Source of the DNA: Actinobacillus sp. GY-402
GTDB taxonomy: Bacteria; Pseudomonadota; Gammaproteobacteria; Enterobacterales; Pasteurellaceae
DNA length: 64,000 nucleotides
Direction: 5' to 3'
Assembly (NCBI RefSeq): GCF_014843355.1
Contig: NZ_CP062137.1
Coordinates: 1,674,001-1,738,000, forward strand
Part shown: piece by piece, positions 21,948-31,977 of the stretch
How the letters are laid out: each line of letters opens with the position of its first letter
How positions within the stretch are numbered: the stretch's first letter is position 1
Translations under genes and position numbers: made by a program
The notes under the pieces: model-generated
The model's input: the letters and a program-made list of their open reading frames with translations, nothing else
What the model was told of the DNA's origin: nothing
Database searches by the model: none

Positions 21948-22684
21948 ATTTCATCTTTCTGCACGGCTTGCTCGGCACCAAAAACGATTGGCAAGCCGTG
22001 ATCGACAGACTGCCGAATCAGTCTTGCCTCGCGCTGGATTTACCGTTTCACGGTGAAGCCAAAGGGGTTTCCGTACAAAATTTCGAAGAAACCTGCGCAT
22101 ATTTGTCGCAGCAAATCCGAAGTGCGGTCAAAAACGAGCCGTTTTTTCTGGCGGGCTATTCCCTCGGCGGTCGTATCGCGTTGTATTACGCGCTGCAATA
22201 TCAAGGCATGAAAGGCAATTTACAGGGTTTGATTTTAGAAGGCGCGAATCTCGGTTTAATCAATGAAAAGGAAAAAGCCGCCCGTCGGCTGAATGATGAA
22301 AAATGGGCGACAAAATTTCGTCTTGAGCCGCCCGAAATCGTGCTCAACGATTGGTACCGGCAACCGGTTTTCGCGCACTTAACCGACGCCGAACGCGACG
22401 CGTTAATTCACAAACGCTCGCCGAATTGCGGCGAAAATATCGCTAACATGTTACTTGCCACATCCCTTGCCAAACAGCCTTATTTCGGCGATAAAGTGCG
22501 GGCAAAAAATTCGACGTTTTTTTATTTTGCGGGCGAACGCGATACCAAATTCCGGCAAATCGCAGCGGCGCATCAACTCAATGTCCGCCTGATTTCCAAA
22601 GCCGGCCATAATGCGCATTCAGAAAATCCCGACGAATTTGCAATGCGGTTATATGATATTCGGAATTTATCTAAAAAAGCGTAA
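21944..22684 (+). CDS. menH: 2-succinyl-6-hydroxy-2,4-cyclohexadiene-1-carboxylate synthase
   Basis: Menaquinone synthesis step that eliminates pyruvate from SEPHCHC. 246-residue alpha/beta hydrolase. Oxyanion segment FLHGLLGTKNDW, nucleophile elbow GYSLGGR (Ser), and the terminal catalytic His in KAGHNAHSENP. The residues match MenH (YfbB) closely. It overlaps the preceding gene and lies in a same-strand group with menB and menC. Confidence 0.9.
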   Translation: MNFIFLHGLLGTKNDWQAVIDRLPNQSCLALDLPFHGEAKGVSVQNFEETCAYLSQQIRSAVKNEPFFLAGYSLGGRIALYYALQYQGMKGNLQGLILEGANLGLINEKEKAARRLNDEKWATKFRLEPPEIVLNDWYRQPVFAHLTDAERDALIHKRSPNCGENIANMLLATSLAKQPYFGDKVRAKNSTFFYFAGERDTKFRQIAAAHQLNVRLISKAGHNAHSENPDEFAMRLYDIRNLSKKA

Positions 22685-22759
22685 AAATCCGGTCGTCAAA
22701 ACAATAAAATTTCATTATGATTTGGCGGAAATTTTATCGTTTTTAAAAGGAAAGTTATC

Positions 22760-23305
22760 ATGTCTCAATTTCAGATTCATACGATCGAAAGCGCGCCGGA
22801 AGCGTCTAAGAACGCACTCGAAGCCGTAAAAAACGCCAACGGTTTTATTCCCAACTTAATCGGCGTATTGGCAAACTCGCCCGTCGCACTGGAAACTTAT
22901 CGGACCGTCGGCGCGATCAACGGTCGCAACAGTTTAACGCCGGAAGAACGCGAAGTGGTACAAATTACGGCCGCGGTGGTGAACGGTTGCGGATTTTGCG
23001 TGGCGGGACACAGTAAAATCGCGTTAAAACTGCTGAAAATGCCGCAGGAAACGGTGAATGCCATCCGTGCCACGGCGCGTATCGACGCGGACAATAAATT
23101 GGACACTTTAGCGCGCTTCACCATGACCGTTATTGTGCAAAAAGCCAAATTATCGCCCGCGCAATTAGCGGAATTTTTCGCCGCCGGTTATAACCGACAA
23201 AACGCCATCGACGTTATTTTAGGGGTGAGCCTTGCCACGTTGTGTAACTATGTGAACAATATCGCCGAAACGCCGATTAACCCTGAATTGCAGGATTTCG
23301 CCTAA
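22760..23305 (+). CDS. Carboxymuconolactone decarboxylase (AhpD-like) family protein
   Basis: 181 residues. The family signature with redox cysteines and His is GCGFCVAGH (CxxC-x-x-H), the same arrangement as the AhpD peroxidase active site. Probably a cytosolic thiol peroxidase-like or adaptor protein rather than a true decarboxylase; no partner is encoded nearby. AAAGGAAAG precedes the ATG. It lies between menH and menB, which is not a usual place. Confidence 0.82.
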   Translation: MSQFQIHTIESAPEASKNALEAVKNANGFIPNLIGVLANSPVALETYRTVGAINGRNSLTPEEREVVQITAAVVNGCGFCVAGHSKIALKLLKMPQETVNAIRATARIDADNKLDTLARFTMTVIVQKAKLSPAQLAEFFAAGYNRQNAIDVILGVSLATLCNYVNNIAETPINPELQDFA

Positions 23306-23326
23306 TTCCATCCGCATTCACGCCGC

Positions 23327-23362
23327 AAACGGCATATTCCGAAATCGGAAATATGCCGTTTT
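23327..23362 (+). terminator. Terminator after the AhpD-like gene
   Basis: AACGGCATATTCCG ... CGGAAATATGCCGTT with one bulged base, followed by TTTTC. It separates this gene from menB. Confidence 0.8.
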
Positions 23363-23438
23363 CTTCAGCGTCGCGCTTTAGCCACGCCAAAACTTCCGCT
23401 ATAATGACCGCACTTTTCATTAACTCAAAGGACTTACC

Positions 23439-24296
23439 ATGTTATATCCAAGCGAAGAATTTCTATACGCGCCGGTGGAATGGGTCGACCATAGCGACGG
23501 TTACAGCGACATTCGTTATCACAAATCCAAAGACGGCATTGCCAAAATCACCATTAACCGCCCGCAAGTGCGTAACGCGTTCCGCCCGCAAACCGTAAAA
23601 GAAATGATTCACGCCTTCTCCGACGCCCGTTTCGACGAAAAAATCGGTGTTATTGTGTTAACCGGTGAAGGCGAATACGCATTCTGCGCCGGCGGCGATC
23701 AAAAAATCCGCGGCGACTACGGCGGCTACAAAGACGACAGCGGCGTTCACCACTTAAACGTGCTGGATTTTCAACGCGATATCCGCACCTGTCCGAAACC
23801 GGTTGTGGCCATGGTGGCCGGTTATGCGGTGGGCGGCGGTCATGTTTTACACATGATGTGCGATTTAACCATCGCGGCGGATAACGCCAAATTCGGGCAA
23901 ACCGGTCCGAAAGTGGGTTCTTTCGACGGCGGCTGGGGCGCCAGCTATATGGCGCGGATCGTGGGGCAGAAAAAAGCCCGCGAAATCTGGTTCTTATGCC
24001 GCATGTACGACGCCCGAGAAGCCCTGGATATGGGCTTGGTCAACACCGTGGTGCCTTACGCGGATTTAGAAAAAGAAACCGTGCGCTGGTGTCGCGAAAT
24101 GTTGCAAAACAGCCCGATTGCCTTGCGCTGCCTGAAAGCCGCGTTGAACGCGGACTGCGACGGTCAGGCCGGCTTGCAGGAATTAGCGGGCAACGCCACC
24201 ATGTTGTTCTACATGACGGAAGAAGGCCAGGAAGGACGCAACGCCTTCAACCAGAAACGCGAACCGGATTTCAGCAAATTCCGTCGCAATCCTTAA
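23439..24296 (+). CDS. menB: 1,4-dihydroxy-2-naphthoyl-CoA synthase
   Basis: Ring-closing step of menaquinone synthesis; crotonase fold, 285 residues. Start [15 protein letters not shown]. Key stretches: [12 protein letters not shown], oxyanion-hole region [35 protein letters not shown], and [10 protein letters not shown] with the Asp used in the bicarbonate-free or bicarbonate-dependent MenB types. Its promoter region contains a reverse USS (about 23407). Confidence 0.97.
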   Translation: MLYPSEEFLYAPVEWVDHSDGYSDIRYHKSKDGIAKITINRPQVRNAFRPQTVKEMIHAFSDARFDEKIGVIVLTGEGEYAFCAGGDQKIRGDYGGYKDDSGVHHLNVLDFQRDIRTCPKPVVAMVAGYAVGGGHVLHMMCDLTIAADNAKFGQTGPKVGSFDGGWGASYMARIVGQKKAREIWFLCRMYDAREALDMGLVNTVVPYADLEKETVRWCREMLQNSPIALRCLKAALNADCDGQAGLQELAGNATMLFYMTEEGQEGRNAFNQKREPDFSKFRRNP

Positions 24297-24306
24297 TCGT
24301 TCTGCC

Positions 24307-24425
24307 AAAGTGCGGTCAAAAAACGTCGAGAATTTTATACGTAATCGCCGGTGCGATTACTTATGGCTTCGCCACCGTTGGCAAAGCTAACGTTCAAAAA
24401 ACGTTGCTTTTTTTGACCGCACTTT
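24307..24425 (+). repeat. Composite hairpin repeat, copy A, with a USS at each end
   Basis: Element core from about 24331: GTAATCGC-CGGT-GCGATTAC (24341-24360), then GGCTTCGCC, CGTTGGC-AAA-GCTAACG, AAAAAAC-gtt-GCTTTTT and a reverse USS at 24416-24425. This copy also has a forward USS at 24307-24316, so the whole insert is bounded by two inverted USS. It fills the menB-menC gap, in the direction of transcription. Confidence 0.85.
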
Positions 24426-24457
24426 TTCTGTTTTTAACTCCATTGTGAGCAGAAATT

Positions 24458-25450
24458 ATGACTATCCGAGAATATCATCTTTATCGCTACGCCATTCCCG
24501 TCGACAGCCAACTGATTTTGCGCAACCGCTTTTTAAAACGGCGGGAAGGGTTGCTGGTCCAAATTAAATGCAAAGAAAACGAAGGCTGGGGCGAAATCGC
24601 GCCGCTGCCCGAATACAGCCGGGAAACGCTGGAACAGGCGCAACAACAGGCGACGCAATGGCTGAAAGATTGGGACGCCGCGCGCAGCCGCAATGAAAAA
24701 CTCACCTTTGACGGCTTATATCCGTCGGTGGCATTCGGTTTAAGCTGTGCGTTGGCGGAAATGAAAGGCGCATTGCAGGCGGAAGGCAATTATCAAGCGG
24801 CTCCGTTGTGTTACGGCGATCCCGACGAGCTTTACGAACCCTTGGATCAAATGCAAGGCGAAAAGGTCGCCAAAATTAAAGTGGGCATGTACGAAGCCAA
24901 CCGCGACGGCATGATCGCCGACATGCTATTGGAAGCCATTCCCGATCTTCACTTGCGCTTAGACGCCAACCGCAGCTGGACGCCGGCAAAAGCGGCCATG
25001 TTCGCCAAATACGTTAAACCGGAACACCGTCCGCGCATTCAGTTTTTGGAAGAGCCCTGCAAAACCCGCGAAGAAAGCCGCCGGTTTGCCGCAGAAACGG
25101 GCATCAATATTGCCTGGGACGAATCGGTGCGCGAACCGGATTTTGACGTGATCGCCGAACCGCACGTCAGCGCCATTGTGATTAAGCCGACGTTGGTAGG
25201 TTCTCTGGAAAAATGCGTGTCGCTCATTGAAAAAGCGCAAAGTTTCGGCATGAAAGCGGTGATCAGTTCTTCGCTTGAAAGCAGTTTCGGCTTAACTCAG
25301 CTTGCCCGCATTGCGCGTCAATATACGCCGGATGTCACGCCGGGCCTGGATACGCTGGATTTAATGGAATATCAAGTGGTGCGCCCATGGCAGGGTTCGG
25401 ATTTACCGTTAATCGGTCTGGAGTCCGAATTCGTCACTCAAATTTTCTAG
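24458..25450 (+). CDS. menC: o-Succinylbenzoate synthase
   Basis: Dehydrates SHCHC to o-succinylbenzoate for menaquinone. 330 residues, enolase superfamily. All catalytic elements are visible: KIKVGMY (KxK Lys), RLDANRSW (metal Asp), FLEEPC (Glu), [11 protein letters not shown] (Asp) and [11 protein letters not shown] (second Lys). menD, menE, menF and menA are not in this window. Ends before a fully palindromic USS terminator. Confidence 0.95.
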   Translation: MTIREYHLYRYAIPVDSQLILRNRFLKRREGLLVQIKCKENEGWGEIAPLPEYSRETLEQAQQQATQWLKDWDAARSRNEKLTFDGLYPSVAFGLSCALAEMKGALQAEGNYQAAPLCYGDPDELYEPLDQMQGEKVAKIKVGMYEANRDGMIADMLLEAIPDLHLRLDANRSWTPAKAAMFAKYVKPEHRPRIQFLEEPCKTREESRRFAAETGINIAWDESVREPDFDVIAEPHVSAIVIKPTLVGSLEKCVSLIEKAQSFGMKAVISSSLESSFGLTQLARIARQYTPDVTPGLDTLDLMEYQVVRPWQGSDLPLIGLESEFVTQIF

Positions 25451-25472
25451 CGAATTTTACCTTTCACAAAAC

Positions 25473-25502
25473 AAAAGTGCGGTGAAATTTCACCGCACTT
25501 TT
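25473..25502. terminator. Perfect USS palindrome between menC and fis
   Basis: AAAAGTGCGGTGAAA and its exact reverse complement, 15 bases each, with no loop between the arms. Bidirectional terminator for the convergent menC and dusB-fis units. Confidence 0.85.
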
Positions 25503-25531
25503 ATCGTTTCATCCGTAATTTTGCCGTTTTA

Positions 25532-25831
25532 TCAGCTCATTCCGTATTTTTTCAGCTTTTTACGCAATGTACCGCGATTCACGCCTAACATTAACGCGGC
25601 GCGCGTTTGATTGCCTCGGGTATATTGCATAACCATATCCAGCATCGGGTGTTCGACTTCCGATAACACTAATTCGTAAAGATCCGTCGCGTCTTCACCG
25701 TCTAATTGGGCGAAATAATTTTTTAACGCCTGCTTAACCGATTCACGCAGCGGCTTGTTAGTGACTTGTGATTGAGAATTTAGCACTGAAACAATTAATG
25801 CTTCAGCCGGATTACGCTGTTGTTCTAACAT
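25532..25831 (-). CDS. fis: DNA-binding protein Fis
   Basis: Nucleoid protein that bends DNA and activates rRNA promoters. 99 residues; the C-terminal helix-turn-helix [25 protein letters not shown] is nearly invariant among Fis proteins. It begins inside the 3' end of dusB (20-base overlap), giving the usual dusB-fis operon. Confidence 0.97.
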   Translation of the reverse strand: MLEQQRNPAEALIVSVLNSQSQVTNKPLRESVKQALKNYFAQLDGEDATDLYELVLSEVEHPMLDMVMQYTRGNQTRAALMLGVNRGTLRKKLKKYGMS

Positions 25832-26807
25832 TCTGGTTTCCTTTGCGAACTAAATTAAAAAATTTTTCGAGTGCGATTAACTGTTCTTTGGCGTCAGTAA
25901 TCGCATTGAAAGTTTGTCTAAAATCGGAATTATATTGAATTCCCTGTAAATACCAAGCGACATGTTTGCGAGCGATGCGATAACCTTTTTGTTCGCCATA
26001 AAACCGATGCAATTCAGAAATATGACGCAAAATTTGACCGCACTTTTCGTCTATGCCCGGTTCCGCAACGGTCGAACCGTTTTCGATTAAGCCCGCCACA
26101 GATCGGAAAATCCAGGGCCGACCCAATGCGCCGCGGCCGATCATAACGGCATCCGCTCCCGTGTACGCCAAAACCCATCCCGCTTTTTCCGCGGATATAA
26201 TATCGCCGTTGGCAATCACGGGAATGGATACCCGCTCTTTTACCGCCTTAATGTTGTCATATTCGGCTTCGCCTTCAAACAGACATTCGCGCGTCCGACC
26301 GTGAACGGTTAACGCCTGAATTCCGCACTGTTCGGCAATTTTGGCAATCTCTAAGCAATTGCGGTGCGCCCGATCCCAGCCCGTACGAATCTTTAATGTA
26401 ACGGGCACTTCCACGGCATTCACCACCGCGCTTAGAATATCACGAATCAGATCGGGAAACCGTAACAGGGCGGACCCCGCCAGTTTTCTGTTCACCTTCT
26501 TCGCCGGACAACCCATATTGATATCAATAATCTGAGCGCCGTATTCCACATTGACGCGCGCCGCCTGCGCCATTTCCTGCGGATCAGAGCCCGCAATCTG
26601 CACGGCCTTAATCCCCGCTTCTTCATGGTGCGCCAAACGCAGTTTTGATTTTTCCGTATGCCACAGTTGCGGGTTGGTCGACATCATTTCCGAAAAAGTT
26701 AAACCGGCGCCGTATTCTGCGCACAGTTTACGAAAAGGTTGATCGGTAATGCCTGCCATCGGTGCCAATAAAACACGATTTTTAAGCTGATAATCGCCTA
26801 TTCGCAT
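25812..26807 (-). CDS. dusB: tRNA-dihydrouridine synthase B
   Basis: FMN enzyme that reduces uridines in tRNA. 331 residues. N-terminus [22 protein letters not shown]; catalytic Cys in [19 protein letters not shown]; phosphate/FMN site [14 protein letters not shown]. Position as the first gene of dusB-fis supports the B type; DusC is encoded at 50210-51139. Confidence 0.96.
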   Translation of the reverse strand: MRIGDYQLKNRVLLAPMAGITDQPFRKLCAEYGAGLTFSEMMSTNPQLWHTEKSKLRLAHHEEAGIKAVQIAGSDPQEMAQAARVNVEYGAQIIDINMGCPAKKVNRKLAGSALLRFPDLIRDILSAVVNAVEVPVTLKIRTGWDRAHRNCLEIAKIAEQCGIQALTVHGRTRECLFEGEAEYDNIKAVKERVSIPVIANGDIISAEKAGWVLAYTGADAVMIGRGALGRPWIFRSVAGLIENGSTVAEPGIDEKCGQILRHISELHRFYGEQKGYRIARKHVAWYLQGIQYNSDFRQTFNAITDAKEQLIALEKFFNLVRKGNQNVRTTA

Positions 26808-26842
26808 GCTTTATGACCTCCGCGATTCCCCTACAATGATAC

Positions 26843-26876
26843 AGAAAAAAGAAACCGAACATTTTGCAATGTCCGG
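26843..26876 (-). terminator. Terminator after prmA
   Basis: On the minus strand CCGGACATT-gca-AATGTTCGG (one G-U pair) followed by TTTCTTTTTT. Confidence 0.78.
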
Positions 26877-26997
26877 CTATCACAACCGATAAGGGCGTGT
26901 ATCATACGCATTTTTCGCCCCTTTGAAAAGAGTAAAAATTAAACAAAACTGACAAAATATGACATTTTTATCATTGACATTTTCGTTTCAATCGGTA

Positions 26998-27879
26998 TCA
27001 CGCCAGTTTACCGGTAATGCGGCACCATTCTTCGCGGACCGCAACCGGTTGCAGCTCGAATGTTTGCGCATAAGCTGCGCAAACCGACGGCGCCTGCGTT
27101 TCCAGAATGCCGGACAAACCGAGATCACCGTTCGGTTTAACCAACCGACTGATGACGGGATACAGCTCTTTCAACGGACCGGCAAGAATATTGGCCACCA
27201 CCACATCCGCTTGCAAATCCGCCGGTTTTTCGTCGGATAAAAATAACTGCAGGCGATCCGCCACGCCGTTGGCTTCCGCATTATTTCGGCTGGCAAGAAT
27301 CGCTTGCGGGTCGATGTCGATACCGACGGCATGTTTGGCACCCAATTTCAGCGCGGCAATCGCCAGAATACCGGAACCGCAGCCAAAATCGATCACCGTT
27401 TTACCGGTTAAATCCAGCCCGTCCAACCATTCCAGACACAACGCGGTAGTCGGATGGGTGCCGGTGCCGAAAGCCAAACCGGGATCCAACATCACATTCA
27501 CCGCTTTGGGATCCGGAATGTCGCGCCAGCTCGGACAAATCCATAAGCGCTTGCCGAACCGCATCGGGTGAAAATTATCCATCCATTCCCGCTCCCAATC
27601 TTTATCTTCGATTTGCTCTATTTTGTAAGCAAAACCGTCCTCTAACAAACCGCTTTGCCGAAGTGCGGTCAAAATCGGCTGCATTTCCGTTTCCGCATCG
27701 AACAGCGCAATTACGTCCGTATTGCCCCACAAGCGCGTTTCGCCGGGCAGCGGCTCGAAAATCGGCGTATCCTGGCTGTCCATGAAAGTGACGGAAACTG
27801 AACCGAGCGCCTCCAAAAGATCACTGATTGCTTCGGCTTGTTCGTTCGTGCTGTTAAGGCGGATTTGAATCCAGGCCAT
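26998..27879 (-). CDS. prmA: Ribosomal protein L11 methyltransferase
   Basis: Trimethylates residues of ribosomal protein L11. 293 residues: an N-terminal substrate-recognition domain ([27 protein letters not shown]) and a C-terminal SAM fold with [20 protein letters not shown] and the motif [10 protein letters not shown]. Lies upstream of dusB across a terminator and downstream of panF across a composite repeat, the prmA-dusB-fis neighbourhood of enterobacteria. Confidence 0.96.
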   Translation of the reverse strand: MAWIQIRLNSTNEQAEAISDLLEALGSVSVTFMDSQDTPIFEPLPGETRLWGNTDVIALFDAETEMQPILTALRQSGLLEDGFAYKIEQIEDKDWEREWMDNFHPMRFGKRLWICPSWRDIPDPKAVNVMLDPGLAFGTGTHPTTALCLEWLDGLDLTGKTVIDFGCGSGILAIAALKLGAKHAVGIDIDPQAILASRNNAEANGVADRLQLFLSDEKPADLQADVVVANILAGPLKELYPVISRLVKPNGDLGLSGILETQAPSVCAAYAQTFELQPVAVREEWCRITGKLA

Positions 27880-27905
27880 GTTATTTATCCTTTTGTTTTT
27901 CCTTC

Positions 27906-28000
27906 AAAGTGCGGTCACAAAAAGCAGCGCTTTTTGAACGTTGGCTTTGCCGACGGTGGCGAAGCCATAAGTAATCGCACCGGCGATTACGCATAAAATT
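27906..28000 (-). repeat. Composite hairpin repeat, copy B
   Basis: Minus orientation; USS at 27906-27915 next to the prmA start, hairpins GTAATCGC-CGGT-GCGATTAC (27971-27990) and AAAAAGC-GCT-GCTTTTT. One stem difference from copy G (CGTCGGC for CGTTGGC). Lies between panF and prmA in the direction of transcription. Confidence 0.88.
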
Positions 28001-28065
28001 TTAGCACAGTTTTTGGCATATTGCCTGTGAAACCGCCCGAACACCGCACAGGATATTCCGCCGAA

Positions 28066-28094
28066 AAAATACGGTCAAATTTGACCGCACTTTT
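28066..28094 (-). terminator. Terminator after panF
   Basis: Palindrome CGGTCAAATTTGACCG inside AAAATACGGTC...GACCGCACTTTT. The left arm is a decayed USS (A at one position), the right arm is intact. Confidence 0.7.
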
Positions 28095-28095
28095 C

Positions 28096-29574
28096 TTACC
28101 GGGTTTTATCTCCTAATCGATTTCCGATTAAGAATGCGATTAAGCCCCACACCAAGGACGGCACAATTTCATGGAATTTGCCGAATAATTTGACGCTTTC
28201 CGTCAAATACCGGAACGACGGGTTTAAGGCGGTTAAATCCACGCCTTTCATTTGAGTCAGAAAAATGTAAACGCCTAAACCGACGATCATGGAACTGAGC
28301 GCGCCGGCGGCGTTGGCTTTGTCCCAGTAAATGCCGAGCACAATCACCCACAAAAATGCGGCTTCCAGCCCGCCGAAAGCGAATAAATTCAGCCAGATAA
28401 TCATATCCGGCGGATTTAATGCCGCCCAAATCAATAAAACGGTGATGGTTAACGTAATCAGCGAGGAAAACCGGCTAATCCGCTTCTGATTGGTGGCTGC
28501 TTCGGGTTTCGCCGATAAATACAGATCTTTCACGAAAATCGCCGAAGATTGAATCAATTGCGCATCAATGGTGGACATAATCGCCGACATGGGAGCGGCA
28601 AGGAAAATTCCTGCCACCAGCGGCGAAAGCACTTGCAGCATTAACGACGGAATCACTTGATCGGGAACGGTTAAATCCGGTACCACGGCGCGCCCCAATG
28701 CGCCCGCAAGATGCATGCCGAGCATAATCACGGTTAATATCACCGTACCGATCAGCATGCCGCCGTGCAAGGCTTTGCTGTCTTTGAACGCCATGCAACG
28801 CACGGCGGTGTGCGGCAGGCCCACTACGCCGAAACACACCAATACCCAAAAGGACGCCATAAACTGAAATCCCAGCATGTCGTTCGGTCCGTAAGGACTG
28901 ACTAAGTGAGGATCGATTTCCGTCAGTTTTGCGATTGCACTTTCTACGCCGCCCGCCGCATAAATCACGGCGCCAAGCAATACCAGCGTGCCTAAAATCA
29001 TCACCGTACCCTGAATGGTATCCGTCAACACGACCGCGCGAAAACCGCCGATAAAAGTGTAAATTCCCACGGTGGCGGCGAAAATCAATAAAGCCTGCGT
29101 GTAAGAAATGCCGATAGTGGTTTCCAACAAGCGCGCGCCGCCGATAAATTGCGCCATCATCGCGGCGAAAAAAGCGATTAACAGCGCAATACTGGCAATC
29201 CATACCAGCCAGCGGCTTTTGTAGCGATAAAACAATAAATCGCTGATCGTCAACGCGTTGGTTTCCCGGGAAAGCAGCGCGAATTTTTTTCCCAACGCGC
29301 CCAAAGCCAGCCACACCGCCGGCACCTGAATCATGGAAAGCAACACCCAGCCCAGGCCGTATTTGTAAGCGGCGCCCGGTCCGCCCACAAAGGAACTGGC
29401 ACTGGCGTAAGTGGAAGCCGTGGTCATAGCGAGCACCAAGCCGGTCATCGAACGGTTGCCTACATAATATTCCGTTAAAAAATCGCCTTTCGACCGTTTA
29501 ATGTAAGCATACAATGCCGCACCGAATACAAAAACGAGGTAAATAATCAAAGGAAGAATAATGCCCAAATTCAT
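28096..29574 (-). CDS. panF: Sodium/pantothenate symporter
   Basis: Inner-membrane Na+-coupled pantothenate importer of the SSS family. 492 residues, about 13 hydrophobic segments. N-terminal region FGAALYAYIKRSKGDFLTEYYVGNRSM and the SSS signature with TTASTYASASSFVGGPGAAY support PanF. The start overlaps the yhdT stop (ATGA at 29571-29574), the conserved yhdT-panF pair. It supplies precursor to CoaD and CoaE. Confidence 0.94.
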   Translation of the reverse strand: MNLGIILPLIIYLVFVFGAALYAYIKRSKGDFLTEYYVGNRSMTGLVLAMTTASTYASASSFVGGPGAAYKYGLGWVLLSMIQVPAVWLALGALGKKFALLSRETNALTISDLLFYRYKSRWLVWIASIALLIAFFAAMMAQFIGGARLLETTIGISYTQALLIFAATVGIYTFIGGFRAVVLTDTIQGTVMILGTLVLLGAVIYAAGGVESAIAKLTEIDPHLVSPYGPNDMLGFQFMASFWVLVCFGVVGLPHTAVRCMAFKDSKALHGGMLIGTVILTVIMLGMHLAGALGRAVVPDLTVPDQVIPSLMLQVLSPLVAGIFLAAPMSAIMSTIDAQLIQSSAIFVKDLYLSAKPEAATNQKRISRFSSLITLTITVLLIWAALNPPDMIIWLNLFAFGGLEAAFLWVIVLGIYWDKANAAGALSSMIVGLGVYIFLTQMKGVDLTALNPSFRYLTESVKLFGKFHEIVPSLVWGLIAFLIGNRLGDKTR

Positions 29575-29888
29575 TTTTCAGTTTTCTCCGCAGATTCCGT
29601 CGCCGAATGCGCTAAAGTGCGGGCGATTTTTGCCGAGTTTTTCGGTTCGATTTCAAGATCGATATCCTGATAAACAATCTTCACCAACCAATAAGCCACC
29701 ACCAAAAATAAGACGGGCAAATAAATACAGGACAACTCAAACCATAACGGAAAACCGAGCGGGCCGCTTCCGCCTTCCGGCAAATAGGCGCTCAAACACC
29801 AGCCGATTAAATACAGCACGGTCAACAGCAATGCCCAGCGGGCTTCCTTGGCGGCTTGTCTGTAACGTTGTTGCAAATTCATTTTCAT
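29571..29888 (-). CDS. yhdT: YhdT family membrane protein (DUF997)
   Basis: 105-residue protein with two hydrophobic helices (ALLLTVLYLIGWCLSAYL and ELSCIYLPVLFLVVAYWLV) and a charged C-terminal tail. The family is fused or adjacent to PanF in many gamma-proteobacteria and may help the symporter; its function is unproven. Possible starts at 29888 (MKMNLQQR) and 29882. Confidence 0.88.
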   Translation of the reverse strand: MKMNLQQRYRQAAKEARWALLLTVLYLIGWCLSAYLPEGGSGPLGFPLWFELSCIYLPVLFLVVAYWLVKIVYQDIDLEIEPKNSAKIARTLAHSATESAEKTEK

Positions 29889-29933
29889 TTTTCACCTTCA
29901 CACAAAAAATGGAGCATAAGCTCCATTTTGTCA

Positions 29934-31280
29934 TTAATCGGCAAGGCCCAGTTTCTTCTCAAGATAATGAATATTGGTGCCGCCTTTCTGGAAATTTTTA
30001 TCTTCCATAATCAGATTGTGCAGCGGAATATTGGTTTTAAGCCCTTCGATAATGGTTTCCGACAACGCATTCTGCATGCGACGGATGGCGCTTTCGCGGG
30101 TATCGCCGTACGTAATCAGTTTCGCAATCATCGAATCATAATGCGGCGGCACGGTGTAACCGCCGTAAATATGGGAATCCCAACGCACGCCCAAACCGCC
30201 CGGCGCATGCAAATGCACCACTTTGCCCGGCGACGGCAGGAAGGTTTTCGGATCTTCCGCATTAATACGGCATTCAATGGCGTGGCCTTTCACTTTAATG
30301 TCTTCCTGTTTGAAAGACAACGGCAAGCCCGATGCTACGCGTAACTGTTCTTTCACCAAATCCACACCGGTAATCATTTCCGTCACCGGATGTTCAACCT
30401 GAATACGGGTATTCATTTCAATAAAATAGAATTCGCCGTTTTCATACAGAAATTCGAAGGTACCGGCGCCGCGATAACCGATTTCCACGCAAGCCTTCGC
30501 GCAACGGGAACCGATGTCGCGACGGACTTCTTCCGTAATACCCGGTGCCGGTGCTTCTTCCACCACTTTTTGGTGACGACGCTGCATCGAACAGTCGCGT
30601 TCCGCTAAATACACCGCATTACCGTGCGTATCGGCAATCACCTGAATTTCCACATGACGCGGGTTTTCCAGGTATTTTTCCATGTAAACCATGTCGTTGT
30701 TGAACGCCGCTTTCGCTTCCGCTTTGGTCATCGCAATGCTTTCTTCCAGACTGTCCGCATCCCGTACCACGCGCATACCGCGACCGCCGCCACCGCCGGA
30801 AGCTTTAATGATCACCGGAAAGCCGATACGTTTGGCGATTTCTTTATTTTTCGCCATATCCGTTCCTAAAGGACCGTCGGAACCCGGAACACAAGGCACG
30901 CCGGCTTTCTTCATAGCATTAATGGCGGACACTTTGTCGCCCATTAAACGAATCACGTCCGCCGTCGGTCCTATAAAGGTAAAGCCGGAACGTTCGACCT
31001 GTTCGGCAAAATCCGCATTTTCGGATAAAAAACCGTAACCCGGATGAATGGCATCCGCACCGGTCACTTCCGCCGCCGCAATAATCGCCGGCACATTTAA
31101 ATAGCTTTTTACCGACGGCGCAGGGCCGATACAAACGGTTTCATCCGCCAGCAACACGTGTTTCAAATCACGGTCCGCCGTGGAATGCACGGCAACGGTT
31201 TTAATGCCCATTTCTTTACATGCGCGCAAAATACGCAATGCAATTTCACCACGGTTGGCAATAACCACTTTTTCTAACAT
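29934..31280 (-). CDS. accC: Acetyl-CoA carboxylase, biotin carboxylase subunit
   Basis: ATP-dependent carboxylation of biotin on AccB, first step of fatty-acid synthesis. 448 residues. ATP-grasp motifs: [14 protein letters not shown] loop, the [13 protein letters not shown] region, [27 protein letters not shown] with metal ligands and catalytic Arg. Second gene of accB-accC, separated by 64 bases that contain a GTGGGC hairpin. Confidence 0.98.
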   Translation of the reverse strand: MLEKVVIANRGEIALRILRACKEMGIKTVAVHSTADRDLKHVLLADETVCIGPAPSVKSYLNVPAIIAAAEVTGADAIHPGYGFLSENADFAEQVERSGFTFIGPTADVIRLMGDKVSAINAMKKAGVPCVPGSDGPLGTDMAKNKEIAKRIGFPVIIKASGGGGGRGMRVVRDADSLEESIAMTKAEAKAAFNNDMVYMEKYLENPRHVEIQVIADTHGNAVYLAERDCSMQRRHQKVVEEAPAPGITEEVRRDIGSRCAKACVEIGYRGAGTFEFLYENGEFYFIEMNTRIQVEHPVTEMITGVDLVKEQLRVASGLPLSFKQEDIKVKGHAIECRINAEDPKTFLPSPGKVVHLHAPGGLGVRWDSHIYGGYTVPPHYDSMIAKLITYGDTRESAIRRMQNALSETIIEGLKTNIPLHNLIMEDKNFQKGGTNIHYLEKKLGLAD

Positions 31281-31318
31281 AAGATTATTCCAATTCGAAA
31301 ATTTATGAGATAAAAATA

Positions 31319-31340
31319 GTGGGCAAGTCTGCCCACCCTA
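31319..31340. repeat. GTGGGC...GCCCAC hairpin between accB and accC
   Basis: GTGGGCA-AGTC-TGCCCAC (31319-31336) followed by CCTAC. Reads as GTAGG-GTGGGCA...TGCCCAC on the minus strand, the same family as 10479 and 35835. No T-run, so not an efficient terminator. Confidence 0.6.
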
Positions 31341-31344
31341 CAAA

Positions 31345-31812
31345 TTATTCAATAACGATTAACGGCTCGTCGAATTCCACCGCATCGCCGTCGTTAACTA
31401 AAATTGCTTTCACCACGCCCGCTTTATCGGCTTCAATGCGGTTCATCATTTTCATCGCTTCGACAATGCAAAGCGCGTCGCCGACTTTCACGGATTGTCC
31501 GACTTCAACGAAGGCTTTCGCTTCCGGGCTCGGACTGCGGTAGAAAGTTCCCACCATCGGAGAACGAATCACGTGTCCGGATAATTCCGGTGCGGCGGCA
31601 GGCGCAACAGTAGCCGGTGCGGAAGCGGCGGCAACAGGCGCCGCTACGGGAGCCGGTGCGGCGGCCGGAACGGTGTACTGAACGGAACTTGGTGCGGCGG
31701 AACCACGGCTGATGCGAACCGATTCTTCGCCTTCGGAAATTTCCAATTCCATAATGCCTGATTCTTCAACTAATTCGATTAATTTTTTAATTTTACGAAT
31801 ATCCATTGCCAT
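31345..31812 (-). CDS. accB: Acetyl-CoA carboxylase biotin carboxyl carrier protein
   Basis: Carries the biotin between AccC and the transferase. 155 residues from the ATG at 31812 ([11 protein letters not shown]). I prefer this start to the one two codons on because AGGA lies nine bases before it. Domains: N-terminal [15 protein letters not shown], an Ala/Pro-rich flexible linker (about residues 45-80), and a C-terminal biotinyl domain with [13 protein letters not shown], where the Lys is biotinylated. Confidence 0.96.
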   Translation of the reverse strand: MAMDIRKIKKLIELVEESGIMELEISEGEESVRISRGSAAPSSVQYTVPAAAPAPVAAPVAAASAPATVAPAAAPELSGHVIRSPMVGTFYRSPSPEAKAFVEVGQSVKVGDALCIVEAMKMMNRIEADKAGVVKAILVNDGDAVEFDEPLIVIE

Positions 31813-31977
31813 AATTTGTTTTCCTGGTTGAGAGATAAAAAGATCCCGCACTTTCGGCGCGCTTTTCAAGCCGAAAGTGCGGTCAAAATAAATTCTGTTT
31901 TTTTACGCCCGCAAGATTACCTTAAAATAATTCGTTTTGCGACTATTTTCTACAAATTTGTCGATATTTAACGAAAT

